Shown piece after piece: positions 53,882 through 63,404 of a stretch of DNA of 64,000 bases (the first letter of the stretch is position 1; every line of letters starts with the position of its first letter). A program made the translations under genes and the position numbers. The notes under the pieces are model-generated. The model was not told the origin of the DNA, searched no databases, and was given only the letters and a program-made list of their open reading frames with translations. Origin of the DNA: Pseudanabaena sp. FACHB-1998 (GTDB taxonomy: Bacteria > Cyanobacteriota > Cyanobacteriia > Pseudanabaenales > Pseudanabaenaceae); the NCBI RefSeq assembly GCF_014696355.1, contig NZ_JACJQA010000024.1, positions 116,399-180,398 of the forward strand, read 5' to 3'.

Positions 53882-55852
53882 TTAGTTACAGTTCAAAGTT
53901 GATTTTGTGGCACTACCACTTTCAGTAATAGTGCCAGAGGCGAGAGAACAAAAATATTTACGGAGATTAGGCGCTAAGTTAAGAGCATTGCTAAAATCGG
54001 CGGATTCAATGCTGCCAATATTTTCAATACTGGCATTGCGAAAATTTGCCCCACTGAGATTTGTTCCTGCAAACTCAATCAAAATTAGTTTGGCAGAGGT
54101 TAAATTTGAGCCACTAAGATTGGCATTGGAGAGATTTGTTAAATGTAGTTCAGCCGATCGCAGATCCGATGCAGTTAAATCTGCGCCATCGAGAATAGCA
54201 TCACTCAAGTTCGCTGCCGCGAGATTACTCTCACGCAGATTTGCCTTAGTGAGATTAGCTTTACGCAGATTTGTGAGGACTAAAATCGCACCATTGAGAT
54301 TAGCCGCATTAAGATCCGCTTCGCTTAAATTGCTTTTCATTAAGTCCGCTTTTTGCAAAATAGCCGATCCTAGTTTCACTTGACTTAAGTTGCTGCGTAA
54401 TAATTTTGCCTGTGTGAGATTAGCCTCCGCTAAGTTAGACAAAGATAAATCAGCTTCAATCAAACTGGCATTGCTAAGATCAGCGCCCCTGAGATCGATT
54501 TTATTGAGTTTGGCATTATCGAGATTTGCCTTTCTGAGAATGACTTGCCGCAGATCAAGTTTTTCAATAACTGACCCACTGAGATCAATATTGCTGAAAT
54601 CTTGTCCTTGGAGGCGATCGCCTGCATTACCAGTTAATTGGATATAACGAAAATCGCGTTGTCCCTCCGCATATTTGGTTTGGAAAGTTGCCACATTCAT
54701 CGGTGTAAGCTTAGGCGAAGATGGGACAGGGGCTGGTGAATTACTTGGCTTGGCGCTATTTGTGGGGCTATTTGTGGGTGATGGTTTGGGGGAAATAGGG
54801 ACAGGGATGGACGTGGGGATAGTTATGATTGGGTTTGATGGACTGCGTCTTGTCCATAGAAAGGCGGCTCCTAATGCTAAGGCAATGACACTAATTAAGA
54901 TTAAGGTTTGCTGTGGGGCAAGATTGGGAAAATTAAAAAATTTAGGTGTTGGCGAGAAGTTGGCTTGAGGATCGGCATTTTTTTGATCCTTGCCATGACA
55001 GCGCCGAATTAAGCGATCGCATAGGGCGCGAGTTTCATCATCAGGAATATTGGCGATCGCCTGAAATACAGGGGATGACTCAGGCTGCTCAAAGTCGTTT
55101 TGGCGAAAAATTAAATTTTTATTATCTTCATGGAAAGTTGCCCATAGGTTCGGCTCAGTTGCCAAGGCTCGCAGCGATAAAGAAATTACCTCAAAGGAAA
55201 ATTCATCTAATTGATCGCTAAAGTCTTCAGGCGATCGCTTTGGCGGTTGGTAATTAGGATGACCGACCTCAAGAGGTGGCGTGCCACGCAGTGCAGGCAC
55301 ATACATTCCATCGTAATCAACCAGCTTGAGTTCCCCATGCTCATCCACCATGATATTGCCATGCTGTAAATCGCCATGAGCGATCCCCACTTTTTGTAAA
55401 TCCTTTTGAAGCTGGTGCAACTGGCGCTCTAGGCGAAGCAAGATCTGCGAATCATCAATATATTCCCCAATGTAGCGATCTAGCTCCGTTCCTTCCACCC
55501 AATCCATTTTTAAGATGGGATACCACTCTCCTTTGACTAAAATTCCTTGGGCAAGAAACTCAAAATTAACTAAATAAGGAATGGGATGCTGACTCAGATA
55601 GTCGCTAATCAATTGGTAGCGTTGCTGGACATCTGATTGGGGAACTCGCGTAAAACAGCGCACTGCCCATGCGCGATCGCCTTTAGTCAATTTGTAAACT
55701 GTTGCAAAATTCCCTGACCACAACAACACCCTTCCCCGTGAATTTTTGGTGGTATTTGCTTGCTTGAGATCGGCATCAGCAAAGCAAAGCTGGGGATTCT
55801 GCACAGCAATTGTGAAGTCAATATTTAGGGGCCAAGTTTGGATATCTGTCAT
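53882..55852 (-). CDS. Kinase-like protein with pentapeptide repeats
   Basis: The 656-residue protein has an N-terminal kinase-like domain with G46-N-F-A-T-V, catalytic H159-G-D-L-Q-H-G-N166 and D179 in LVDYDG. Arg65 replaces the usual ATP-binding Lys (WAVRCF). A membrane segment lies at about 315-335 (LILISVIALALGAAFLW), then a Pro/Ser linker and about 40 pentapeptide repeats (ADLSNASL, ANLTQAKLL, SNLSEADLN), which fold as a four-sided beta-helix. It overlaps the phosphatase gene by four bases. It is predicted to phosphorylate an unknown target or act as a pseudokinase. Confidence 0.85.
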   Translation of the reverse strand: MTDIQTWPLNIDFTIAVQNPQLCFADADLKQANTTKNSRGRVLLWSGNFATVYKLTKGDRAWAVRCFTRVPQSDVQQRYQLISDYLSQHPIPYLVNFEFLAQGILVKGEWYPILKMDWVEGTELDRYIGEYIDDSQILLRLERQLHQLQKDLQKVGIAHGDLQHGNIMVDEHGELKLVDYDGMYVPALRGTPPLEVGHPNYQPPKRSPEDFSDQLDEFSFEVISLSLRALATEPNLWATFHEDNKNLIFRQNDFEQPESSPVFQAIANIPDDETRALCDRLIRRCHGKDQKNADPQANFSPTPKFFNFPNLAPQQTLILISVIALALGAAFLWTRRSPSNPIITIPTSIPVPISPKPSPTNSPTNSAKPSNSPAPVPSSPKLTPMNVATFQTKYAEGQRDFRYIQLTGNAGDRLQGQDFSNIDLSGSVIEKLDLRQVILRKANLDNAKLNKIDLRGADLSNASLIEADLSLSNLAEANLTQAKLLRSNLSQVKLGSAILQKADLMKSNLSEADLNAANLNGAILVLTNLRKANLTKANLRESNLAAANLSDAILDGADLTASDLRSAELHLTNLSNANLSGSNLTSAKLILIEFAGTNLSGANFRNASIENIGSIESADFSNALNLAPNLRKYFCSLASGTITESGSATKSTLNCN

Positions 55853-56898
55853 GACTCACAAAAAATTTCAGAAGGAATTTCAGGAGAAATTTCAGGAGCA
55901 TCCTTAATTTCTAGACATAGCAACGTTGTATCGTCGTTAGCCATCTCATGGCGATCGCGTAAATCATTCACAAATTCCGCAAAAGCTTCTTGTGACTTAA
56001 TCTGTTCTAATTTTACCCAAGGATCTTGATTTGCTTCTAGTTGCTTCAAAATCCAACAGGCGATTGCATCGGTCACCAGATAAAAGCGATCACCGTTTTG
56101 CCAATCCCCTTCAATTTGCAAAATACTGATGTTATGCGCCGCCAGATGAGTGCCAATCAGCCTCGGTCTATTATTAAATTCTTGACTACTTTGTAATGGG
56201 AAACTCTTATGTAATTGGCGATCGCGCAATATAAACACACAAGAATCACCTACTGCTAAAGATTTCCACTTCTTATTAGGAAAAATTTCTAAGCTGACAA
56301 AAGTTGCAAATGCTCCTTGTTCCGCTTTCCGCTTAGCAAACCAAGATAGGTTTTGACTAGCTAACCATTGCTGCCAATAGGTCTGAAGTGGTAGCAGCCA
56401 TGCTCGCTTCTCGCAATCGTCTTGATTTGATGACACATCGCGCTTTACAAAACTCCTAACTAGCTCCTCCGCCCATTCTCTTGCAAAAGAAGACTCGGTT
56501 GCACCATCGGATAGAGCTATAGAAAATTGGCGATCGCTTTCAGCATAATGCCAAATATCTTCACACTCGGCGATCGTATTACCCGCTTTTTGCAGTGAAA
56601 AACGCTGGCTTAGCTCACAACTATGAGTTGAGACTAATTCTCGTAATTCTGATTTTGGGATTTTAAAACCCTGTGTCTCCAATTGGGGCTTGCTGGCAAT
56701 TACTTTATATAAATCTTGATCGCTATATTTATGAACTTTATGAACAAGACTAGGAGTAGCGATCGCTTTAAATCCCAAATTTGCATACCCGTATGGAGAA
56801 TGCTTACCAAATATAGGATTGCCGCCAAAAGGTTTAACCACTAAATCCGCTATCTTTAAAGTTTGCCAACAAGGGGGGATACACAAAAGTGTTGGCAC
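55849..56898 (-). CDS. PP2C-type protein phosphatase
   Basis: About 349 residues. The PP2C pattern includes SDGATESSFAREWAEEL, GAFATFVSLEI, AVGDSCVFILR, YLVTDAIACWIL and ANDDTTLLCLEI, with the metal-binding Asp residues. It ends in the ATGA overlap with the kinase-pentapeptide gene, so the two are translationally coupled and may control the same target in opposite ways. The start at 56898 (GTG) lies inside a family B repeat; a GTG at 56841 (MVKPFGGNP) is a likely alternative and the first codons are uncertain. Confidence 0.82.
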   Translation of the reverse strand: MPTLLCIPPCWQTLKIADLVVKPFGGNPIFGKHSPYGYANLGFKAIATPSLVHKVHKYSDQDLYKVIASKPQLETQGFKIPKSELRELVSTHSCELSQRFSLQKAGNTIAECEDIWHYAESDRQFSIALSDGATESSFAREWAEELVRSFVKRDVSSNQDDCEKRAWLLPLQTYWQQWLASQNLSWFAKRKAEQGAFATFVSLEIFPNKKWKSLAVGDSCVFILRDRQLHKSFPLQSSQEFNNRPRLIGTHLAAHNISILQIEGDWQNGDRFYLVTDAIACWILKQLEANQDPWVKLEQIKSQEAFAEFVNDLRDRHEMANDDTTLLCLEIKDAPEISPEIPSEIFCES

Positions 56899-56976
56899 AT
56901 TTTTGTGAATTAGAAACCATACCCCGTAAGGTTTTTAAAGGCACAAAATGGCAAAGCCATTTTGTGCTTTGGTATA
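56872..56976. repeat. Family B double-hairpin element, copy 3
   Basis: The hairpin ACACAAAAGTGT / ACATTTTTGTGA and the hairpin GCACAAAATGGC / GCCATTTTGTGC are joined by ACCCCGTAAGGTTTTTAAA; the end is TTTGGTATA. It overlaps the predicted 5' end of the PP2C gene and lies 16 bases from the ycf54 stop. Confidence 0.8.
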
Positions 56977-56992
56977 GGTATAAAGAGATGTA

Positions 56993-57334
56993 TTAGGCGA
57001 TCGCTAAAGACGCAAAAGCGTCGGGAATAGAGACGCTAGGAGCCATAAACTCACCCGTGACCACAAACTCAAGTCTGAGCTTCAACCAACGCATAGTATT
57101 CGCATCAGTAGTAATAATCGCCGCCGCAGGTTGAGGAATTTGCTTTTTGATACTCGCTAGTTCAGGCGCTTCCAAAAAAGCAGGCTGCTCAATCAACCAA
57201 AAGTTAACTTCGAGATTACGAGCCTCAAAATTGCGCCGACGCTCCGATAAAGTCTCACCTAAAGGTTTTCCTTCTTCTTCACACAAATACTTACGGCTAG
57301 CAGCCACAAAATAATATTGCTTGGACTCTGACAT
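56993..57334 (-). CDS. ycf54: Ycf54, Mg-protoporphyrin ester cyclase factor
   Basis: The 113-residue protein reads YYFVAASRKYLCEEE, then FWLIEQPAFLEAPELA, KKQIPQPAAAIITTD and MRWLKLRLEFVVTGEF. This is the DUF2488/Ycf54 family, conserved in cyanobacteria and plastids. It is required for assembly or activity of the AcsF cyclase that forms the chlorophyll fifth ring. The length is normal. It lies alone on the minus strand between the PP2C and HAD genes. Confidence 0.95.
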   Translation of the reverse strand: MSESKQYYFVAASRKYLCEEEGKPLGETLSERRRNFEARNLEVNFWLIEQPAFLEAPELASIKKQIPQPAAAIITTDANTMRWLKLRLEFVVTGEFMAPSVSIPDAFASLAIA

Positions 57335-57437
57335 AAAAAATTAATTTTAAAATGCTTAACACAGGGACAGCTTGTAAAGCCAAATCTATGTTAACGCGAA
57401 TTAACCTTATACATGGTCAATGAGGTTTGGGCAATAT

Positions 57438-58208
57438 CTAGGGCGTTAGCTCTAAAACACTATTTAAAACAATATCTGCACCATTGTCCTTAAGTAAATC
57501 TGTATAGCGATCGCGCAATTCCTCCGCAACATGAGGTGGAATTACACCAACAGCAACATAATCGTAACTAGGATCATAATCTCTAGCTTTTACAACCGTC
57601 AGCATATCCGCAACCGTATCGCCTACATAGATTATCTGCTTTGCCTTACCTTGTTTTGCCTCAATTTGCTTCACCGCTAATAACAAACCCTTAGGATTTG
57701 GCTTACCTGCGGCATCCTCCATCGCGATTAATACAGGATCGGCGATCGCCAAACGCTGCAATACATAACTAGCCGAAGCCCTTGTTGCCCCACTAAAAAA
57801 GCCCCAGCCAATACCCAAAGCAGTCAAATCTTGAAAATATTTCTGCGTGGCAATCAAAGGCTCCGTGGCAATATAACCATCTGACCAATCCGTATTACGA
57901 CCTCGATAACGTCCCTGAAAAAATGCAACAATCTCCTCATAGGAAATACGCGATATTTCCCCCAATCCCTGAAAATATCGATTGATTAACTCCTGAGAAG
58001 CTTCCCAATCATTATTCCAAATCCCTTCAGCCTTAAGATCATCAATTTCTTCGGGAGTGGGGCGATAAGCCAAATTTGTAAAATGCTCCACAGTATCCGC
58101 TAACGCCCGTCGATAAGAACCAGACACATCACGCAATACACCATCAATATCAAATACAAAAATACTTGAGTCGAATAAATTTGAGACGGATTTAGAGGTT
58201 TCAATCAT
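57438..58208 (-). CDS. HAD-family hydrolase (TIGR01548-like)
   Basis: About 256 residues. It opens with the HAD motif I FVFDIDGVLRDVSGSYRRAL and continues with FFSGATRASASYVLQRL, MEDAAGKPNPKG and IYVGDTVADMLTV, the motif II-IV set. The extended N-terminal cap matches the HAD TIGR01548 group, sometimes linked to histidine biosynthesis genes. The substrate is probably a small phosphorylated compound. The ATG at 58208 is preferred over a TTG at 58220. It is divergent from the PSRP-3 gene. Confidence 0.85.
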   Translation of the reverse strand: MIETSKSVSNLFDSSIFVFDIDGVLRDVSGSYRRALADTVEHFTNLAYRPTPEEIDDLKAEGIWNNDWEASQELINRYFQGLGEISRISYEEIVAFFQGRYRGRNTDWSDGYIATEPLIATQKYFQDLTALGIGWGFFSGATRASASYVLQRLAIADPVLIAMEDAAGKPNPKGLLLAVKQIEAKQGKAKQIIYVGDTVADMLTVVKARDYDPSYDYVAVGVIPPHVAEELRDRYTDLLKDNGADIVLNSVLELTP

Positions 58209-58268
58209 GTTATAGTGCAAGATCGCTACTTTAATATGTAATTTAACTTTTCTTGGAGGTAGGTAGCA

Positions 58269-58568
58269 TTGTCCCAGTTTATTCTAAAAATCTTATGGTT
58301 AGAGAATAATGTAGCTCTTGCCGTCGATCAAGTCGTTGGCAAAGGTTTTAGCCCTCTTACCAAATATTTCTTTTGGCCCCGTGATGACGCTTGGGATCAA
58401 CTTAAATCAGAAATGGAAAGCAAGCCTTGGATTGCCGATCAAGATCGGATCGAGATTTTAAATAAGGCAACCGAAGTAATTAATTACTGGCAGCAAGAGG
58501 GTAAAAATCGCCCAATGACAGAAGCTCAAGGAAAATTCCCTGATGTCATATTTACTGGTAGTAACTAA
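58269..58568 (+). CDS. ycf65: Ribosomal protein PSRP-3/Ycf65
   Basis: The 99-residue protein reads [40 protein letters not shown], then [25 protein letters not shown]. This is the plastid-specific ribosomal protein 3 family, found in cyanobacteria and chloroplasts and bound to the small subunit. The start codon is TTG at 58269, with GGAGGT eight bases upstream, so it is not an artefact. Two terminator hairpins follow. Confidence 0.95.
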   Translation: MSQFILKILWLENNVALAVDQVVGKGFSPLTKYFFWPRDDAWDQLKSEMESKPWIADQDRIEILNKATEVINYWQQEGKNRPMTEAQGKFPDVIFTGSN

Positions 58569-58575
58569 ACACACT

Positions 58576-58645
58576 AAATAAAAAAGAGACGCTATGCGTC
58601 TCCTTTTTATTTGCTAGAAAAAGAGACGCATAGCGTCTCTTTTTT
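58576..58645. terminator. Paired terminators between convergent ycf65 and psbC
   Basis: The first hairpin (58576-58611) pairs AAATAAAAAAGAGACGC with a near complement around TAT. The second (58618-58645) pairs AAAAAGAGACGC with GCGTCTCTTTTT around ATA. The stems are near-identical, and each can end a transcript arriving from either side. Confidence 0.85.
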
Positions 58646-58652
58646 TAATTAA

Positions 58653-60044
58653 TTATTTATCAAGATCAGGCATCGATAGTACAGCCTCAGTCTTACGGTC
58701 AATACCCTTTTCAAAGCCAGCAACTGCCGCGCGTGCGCGACCAGCGTGCCATAGGTGACCAACTAAGAACATGAAGGACAACACGAAGTGAGATGTTGAC
58801 AACCAAGAACGAGGAGATACGAAGTTAACTGCGTTAATTTCCGTAATAACACCACCAACGGAGTTCAAAGAACCCAAAGGAGCGTGAGTCATATACTCAG
58901 CAGCACGACGTACTTGCCAAGGCTGAACGTCATTCTTGAGTTTGTCTATATCCAAACCGCTAGGTCCACGAAGAGGCTCTAACCAAGGACCACGGAAATC
59001 CCAGAAACGCATGGTTTCACCACCAAAGATGATTTCGCCCGAAGGAGAACGCATCAGGTACTTACCAAGTCCAGTAGGCCCCTGAGAGGTTGCAATGTTT
59101 GCACCAAGCTTTTGGTCACGCACAAGGTAAGTGAATGCTTGAGATTGAGAAGCTTCAGCACCAGTAGGACCAAAGAACTCACTAGGATAAACAGTATTGT
59201 TGAACCATACGAAGCAAGTAGCAATGAATGCCATCAAGCTCAATGCACCAAGACTGTAGGCGAGATATGCTTCACCAGACCATACCAAAGCACGTCTTGC
59301 CCAGCCGAAAGGCTTGGTGAGGATATGCCAGATACCACCACTGATACAGATCAAACCGATCCAAATATGCCCACCAACTACATCTTCTAAGTTGTCAACA
59401 CCAACGATGTTACCTTCTCCACCAAAGGGTGAGTTGAGGAGGTAGCCAAAGATGACCACAGGGTTAAGAGTTGGGTTAGTGATCACCCGCACATCGCCAC
59501 CACCAGGGGCCCATGTATCGTAGAGTCCACCAAAGAACATAGCCTTGAATACGAGCAAGAGCGCGCCAAAACCTAACACGATCAGGTGATACCCAATGAT
59601 GTTGGTCATTTGGTTCTTGTCTTTCCAGTCGTAGCCAAAGAAAGAAGAGTAGTTTTCTAATACTTCAGGTCCACGCAAAGCATGGTAGATACCACCAAAG
59701 CCCAGAACGGCTGAAGAGATGAGGTGTAAAACGCCAACTACGAAGTAGGGGAAGATGTCAACAACTTCGCCACCAGCACCAACGCCCCAGCCTTGAGTTG
59801 CCATGTGAGGTAGAAGGATAAAGCCTTGCTCATACATGGGCTTTTCAGGAACAAAGTGAGCGACTTCAAATAAAGTCATTGCACCAGCCCAGAATACAAT
59901 CAGACCAGCGTGAGCAACGTGAGCGCCCAGCAGTTTGCCAGAAAGGTTGATAAGGCGTGCGTTGCCAGACCACCAAGCAAAGCCAGATGTATCTTGTGTG
60001 CGCCCACCTACTCCTAGCGAGTTTAAGTTAATGGTCGTCGTCAC
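58653..60044 (-). CDS. psbC: Photosystem II CP43 core antenna protein
   Basis: The 463-residue protein has [41 protein letters not shown], helix histidines ([22 protein letters not shown]) and [22 protein letters not shown], which define CP43. Helices and the lumenal loop that ligates the Mn cluster (Arg in [15 protein letters not shown]) are present. The N-terminus is [11 protein letters not shown], differing from the usual METL... form. The start is GTG at 60044 with GGAGA upstream. It does not overlap psbD: 212 bases separate the genes, unlike in most cyanobacteria. Confidence 0.98.
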   Translation of the reverse strand: MTTTINLNSLGVGGRTQDTSGFAWWSGNARLINLSGKLLGAHVAHAGLIVFWAGAMTLFEVAHFVPEKPMYEQGFILLPHMATQGWGVGAGGEVVDIFPYFVVGVLHLISSAVLGFGGIYHALRGPEVLENYSSFFGYDWKDKNQMTNIIGYHLIVLGFGALLLVFKAMFFGGLYDTWAPGGGDVRVITNPTLNPVVIFGYLLNSPFGGEGNIVGVDNLEDVVGGHIWIGLICISGGIWHILTKPFGWARRALVWSGEAYLAYSLGALSLMAFIATCFVWFNNTVYPSEFFGPTGAEASQSQAFTYLVRDQKLGANIATSQGPTGLGKYLMRSPSGEIIFGGETMRFWDFRGPWLEPLRGPSGLDIDKLKNDVQPWQVRRAAEYMTHAPLGSLNSVGGVITEINAVNFVSPRSWLSTSHFVLSFMFLVGHLWHAGRARAAVAGFEKGIDRKTEAVLSMPDLDK

Positions 60045-60096
60045 GAGAGGTTATCTCCAGAAAACTTTTTATAGGTTTAAAGTGCAAATAATTTTT

Positions 60097-60241
60097 TAGC
60101 TATCAGATATCAGCTTTCTAGCTGCTAACGTCTAGAGTTTTGATGAGAATCATCATAATCTAAAAACTAGTCTAACTGTGCCGATATCTGATAGCTAAGT
60201 TGCTAAAAAATTTTGCTCAACTTAAAGTTTGAGCAAAATTT
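60097..60241 (-). repeat. Inverted repeats in the psbD-psbC spacer
   Basis: TAGCTATCAGATATCAGC (60097-60114) and GCCGATATCTGATAGCTA (60180-60197) are complements with one mismatch. Inside are CTAG-AGTTTT and AAAAACTAG, and GATGA-GAA-TCATC. A second hairpin (60208-60241, AAATTTTGCTCAA and TTGAGCAAAATTT) lies 16 bases after the psbD stop and looks like a terminator for psbD. The element is AT-rich and has MITE-like structure. Confidence 0.75.
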
Positions 60242-60256
60242 ATAGATAGAGGAAAC

Positions 60257-61324
60257 TTACAAAGCATTACCGCGAGGTAGTACTTCTTCAGGGAAGATAA
60301 ATTTTTCGGCTGGTTGGTCTTGAGGAGCCATCCATGCGCGGATACCTTCGTTCAAGAGCAAGTTCTTGGTGTAGAAAGTTTCAAATTCTGGATCTTCTGC
60401 GGCGCGGACTTCTTGAGATACGAAGTCATAGGCTCGCAAGTTCAATGCTAAACCAACAATACCAACACTGCTGAACCATAGTCCAGTTACAGGTACGAAT
60501 AGCATGAAGAAGTGCAACCAACGCTTGTTGGAGAATGCAATACCGAAAATTTGGCTCCAGAAGCGGTTAGCTGTAACCATGGAGTAGGTTTCTTCAGCTT
60601 GGGTTGGATTAAAAGCTTTAAAGGTGTTGGCACTAGAACCATCGCCATCTTCAAACAAGGTGTTTTCTACAGTCGCACCGTGAATAGCGCAAAGCAATGC
60701 GCCACCGAGGATACCTGCTACGCCCATCATGTGGAAGGGGTTAAGAGTCCAGTTGTGGAAACCTTGGAGGAACAAGATGAAGCGGAAAATACCAGCAACA
60801 CCAAAGGTAGGGCCAAAGAACCAACCAGATTGACCCAAGGGGTACATTAAAAATACGGATACGAATACGGCGATAGGGCCAGAGAAGGCGATCGCGTTAT
60901 AAGGACGGATACCAACTAGACGAGCGATTTCAAATTGACGTAGCATGAAGCCGATCAAAGCAAAAGCGCCGTGTAGGGCTAGGAATGTCCATAAACCGCC
61001 GATTTGACACCAGCGAGTAAAATCACCTTGAGCTTCGGGTCCCCATAGCAATAGCAAGGAGTGACCTACGCTCAAAGCAGGAGAAGAAACGGCTACGGTC
61101 AAGATGTTGCATCCTTCGAGGAAGCTAGAAGCTAGACCGTGGGTGTACCAAGAAGATACAAAGGTGATGCCTGTGAACCAGCCACCAATTGATAAAAATG
61201 CAGTGGGGAATAGCAATAAGCCACTCCAACCAATAAATACAAATCTGTCGCGCTTTAGCCAGTCGTCAACGATGTCAAACCATCCTCTTTCGACTTCTTG
61301 CGACCTGCCCATTGCAATGGTCAT
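60257..61324 (-). CDS. psbD: Photosystem II reaction centre protein D2
   Basis: The 355-residue protein begins [23 protein letters not shown]. It has five membrane helices with [46 protein letters not shown] with chlorophyll and iron histidines, and the C-terminal [10 protein letters not shown]. With D1 it forms the PSII reaction centre. The end is CCTCGCGGTAATGC: the Arg codon is CGC, so the GTG that other genomes use as the overlapping psbC start is absent. A 390-base leader lies upstream. Confidence 0.99.
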   Translation of the reverse strand: MTIAMGRSQEVERGWFDIVDDWLKRDRFVFIGWSGLLLFPTAFLSIGGWFTGITFVSSWYTHGLASSFLEGCNILTVAVSSPALSVGHSLLLLWGPEAQGDFTRWCQIGGLWTFLALHGAFALIGFMLRQFEIARLVGIRPYNAIAFSGPIAVFVSVFLMYPLGQSGWFFGPTFGVAGIFRFILFLQGFHNWTLNPFHMMGVAGILGGALLCAIHGATVENTLFEDGDGSSANTFKAFNPTQAEETYSMVTANRFWSQIFGIAFSNKRWLHFFMLFVPVTGLWFSSVGIVGLALNLRAYDFVSQEVRAAEDPEFETFYTKNLLLNEGIRAWMAPQDQPAEKFIFPEEVLPRGNAL

Positions 61325-61703
61325 AATCTTAAATCCTGCTTTAACTACGAGTATTTATATGGATTTGAAATTAGCTTAACACATCTTTACGTTTGACTTC
61401 TGACAAAATGCTTATAATCTCAAAACCCTTTCTGAGCAAAGGTTTTAATTATGTTTACAAGTATTTACATGTGACAACAAATATTAAAAAAGTGTTAAGA
61501 CTGTTTTTGTGTATTCCCTTGGGAATATACAGAAAGGTTGAGTATATTAGCTAACAATATACCAGTACTAAAACCAGTGGCTTTAAAAATGCCTTAAATG
61601 AGTTTTGGTCAGGAATTTTATTTGGGATTTTCTTTGTACAAACACTAAAAGAAGATAAGTATTTATACTCATCTTAACTATTGCTAAATAAATACGTCCT
61701 TGC
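61325..61703. other. psbD leader and promoter region
   Basis: This stretch of 379 AT-rich bases lies upstream of psbD on the minus strand. It contains TATTCCC-TT-GGGAATA (61512-61527), a perfect 16-base inverted repeat that could be an operator. Otherwise no RNA gene or frame is supported. A TTGACT-TATAAT pair near 61393-61415 on the plus strand is spaced too closely to be a convincing promoter. Confidence 0.5.
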
Positions 61704-61756
61704 CTTTCCAGTATTAGCTGTGCGGCGCTAAGTGCCGCACAGCTAATACTGGAAAG
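61704..61756. repeat. Palindrome with 23-base arms
   Basis: CTTTCCAGTATTAGCTGTGC and on to GGC is complemented around a GCTAAGT loop. The inner ATTAGCTGTGCGGC matches the palindrome at 8627-8677, while the outer arms differ. Confidence 0.75.
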
Positions 61757-61806
61757 GGAGTAGCGGACTTAAAAAATATTGTGACTAAAAATCTTATTTG
61801 TCCAAA

Positions 61807-61920
61807 TATCAATTCGTAATCCCCATTCACAAAAGTGTCAGTACACTTTTGTGAATTAAAAATCAAACTCAGTAAAACAAAAGTACAAAATGGCAGTGCC
61901 ATTTTGTACTTTTGTTTTAC
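61807..61920. repeat. Family B double-hairpin element, copy 4
   Basis: The hairpin CACAAAAGTGT / ACACTTTTGTG and the hairpin AGTACAAAATGGC / GCCATTTTGTACT are joined by AATCAAACTCAGTAAAA. Its end includes the hisF stop codon (61917-61919), so on the minus strand it folds at the end of the hisF message. Confidence 0.8.
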
Positions 61921-62687
61921 TGAATTCTTACGGGAATTTGGCTGGTACTCAGATAATCTTTAATTTCGGAGATTGTTAGCTCTCCATAGTGTAAGAGCGA
62001 AGCTAATAGGGCAGCTTCTGCCCTACCCTCGGTTAATGCTTGACGAATATGCTCGCAATTTCCTGCCCCGCCAGAAGCGATTACAGGGACTTCTACCAAA
62101 TCGGCAACTTGACGAGTAAGGTCGAGATCGTAGCCTGCTTTTGTGCCATCGGCATCCATGCTAGTAAGCAGAATTTCGCCAGCACCCCGTTTGACTACCT
62201 CTTGCGCCCACCATAGAGCATCAATACCCGTATTTTCCCGTCCTCCGCGTATATAGACATCCCAACCTAAATTTTGAGGATCGTTTCTACGTCTGGCATC
62301 GATCGCTACAACTATGCATTGATTACCAAAGCGATCGCTACTGCGATTAATCAGATCTGGATCACTGACGGCTGCTGAATTCATGCTGACTTTATCCGCA
62401 CCCGCCCTAAGTAATTCTCGAATGTTGTCTAAATTTCTAACTCCACCACCAACGGTGAGGGGAATAAATACTTGCTCGGCTGTGCGATAAACAACATCTA
62501 AAATAATGTTGCGATCTTCATGGGTAGCAGTAATATCTAGAAATACTAGCTCATCGGCTCCTGCAATGTTATAAGCCTGCGCGAGTTCTACAGGATCGCC
62601 TGCGTCTTTGAGATCAACAAAGTTTACTCCTTTGACAACTCGACCTGCTTTAACATCGAGACAAGGCAAAATGCGTTTCGCCAGCAT
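61917..62687 (-). CDS. hisF: Imidazole glycerol phosphate synthase subunit HisF
   Basis: The 256-residue TIM barrel begins [20 protein letters not shown] with catalytic Asp11 and has [10 protein letters not shown] with Asp130, [18 protein letters not shown] and the phosphate loop near VGGGVR. It makes imidazole glycerol phosphate and AICAR from PRFAR with ammonia from HisH. The sequence is full length. It stands alone, as his genes usually do in cyanobacteria. Confidence 0.97.
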   Translation of the reverse strand: MLAKRILPCLDVKAGRVVKGVNFVDLKDAGDPVELAQAYNIAGADELVFLDITATHEDRNIILDVVYRTAEQVFIPLTVGGGVRNLDNIRELLRAGADKVSMNSAAVSDPDLINRSSDRFGNQCIVVAIDARRRNDPQNLGWDVYIRGGRENTGIDALWWAQEVVKRGAGEILLTSMDADGTKAGYDLDLTRQVADLVEVPVIASGGAGNCEHIRQALTEGRAEAALLASLLHYGELTISEIKDYLSTSQIPVRIQ

Positions 62688-62960
62688 AAGCGCTTTAACT
62701 ATTCTAAAATCACTGCAAGAAACAATATCTTACAGCGCTTTGCGCTTAGTAGTGCATATAAAGACGTGAAAGGGTTCCTAAACATAGAATCTCAACCTGA
62801 GATAAGAGATAAGAGAAGGGGAAAAGAGCAAAATACTCAAGTTCCTTAACAAATGCTCTCTATACCAATGTGATCGCCACCTAAGCTAATGGGGTAAAGA
62901 TTTCTGATTTACCAGTGACACAGATCAATCTTATTTTTTGCTCCTTGCTCAAATGCCTTT

Positions 62961-63404
62961 TTAATCGATTTTAGTCTCAGTTTCTTTGGGCGGATGCCAA
63001 CCTGCGCTAATCCATTCACGTCTGACCATCAATGCACAGGTGTTGTTAAGTTGCAAAGCGAGAACTGTGGCGCGACCGCAGGCTGTGCGCCCGACAATAT
63101 GTGTACCATTTTCTGACCAAGTAAAATGTCGATGCCATTTTTGGGTGCGCGGGTTGAAGAGTTGTACTAGACGATCTGTTTCTGGATCTTGTCTATGGGT
63201 TTGAGTTCCTTTAAAACTGTTGCATAATCGACAAGCAAGCCATAGGTTCTTTTCGTCATCAGTGCCGCCTTGGGCTGTGGGAATAATGTGATCAATTTCT
63301 AGCATTCCCAAAACATATTTTTGCTGACTACGACAATAGCCACAACAATCTTTTGCTGCCGTCCGAACCCTAGCTCTAGTTTCTTCGGAAATCCTGCTAC
63401 TCAT
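62961..63404 (-). CDS. HNH endonuclease, second copy type
   Basis: The 147-residue protein has CCGYCRSQQKYVLGMLEIDHIIPTAQGGTDDEKNLWLACRLCN, that is CxxC, the catalytic His-containing EIDHI and the second CxxC. It then has FNPRTQKWHRHFTWSENG, CGRATVLALQLNN and GWHPP. These match the order of the HNH protein at 16787-17239. The start overlaps the stop of the upstream gene by four bases (ATGA). The target is unknown; the pair with a small partner gene is repeated in this window. Confidence 0.88.
   Translation of the reverse strand: MSSRISEETRARVRTAAKDCCGYCRSQQKYVLGMLEIDHIIPTAQGGTDDEKNLWLACRLCNSFKGTQTHRQDPETDRLVQLFNPRTQKWHRHFTWSENGTHIVGRTACGRATVLALQLNNTCALMVRREWISAGWHPPKETETKID

Noticed and set aside
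59112..59390. 92-codon frame opposite psbC, and similar long frames opposite gltB and psbB
   Set aside because: These are antisense shadows of highly conserved genes with biased codon use.
61391..61416. TTGACT...TATAAT promoter on the plus strand upstream of psbD
   Set aside because: The spacing is about 14 bases and it points away from psbD with no gene downstream.
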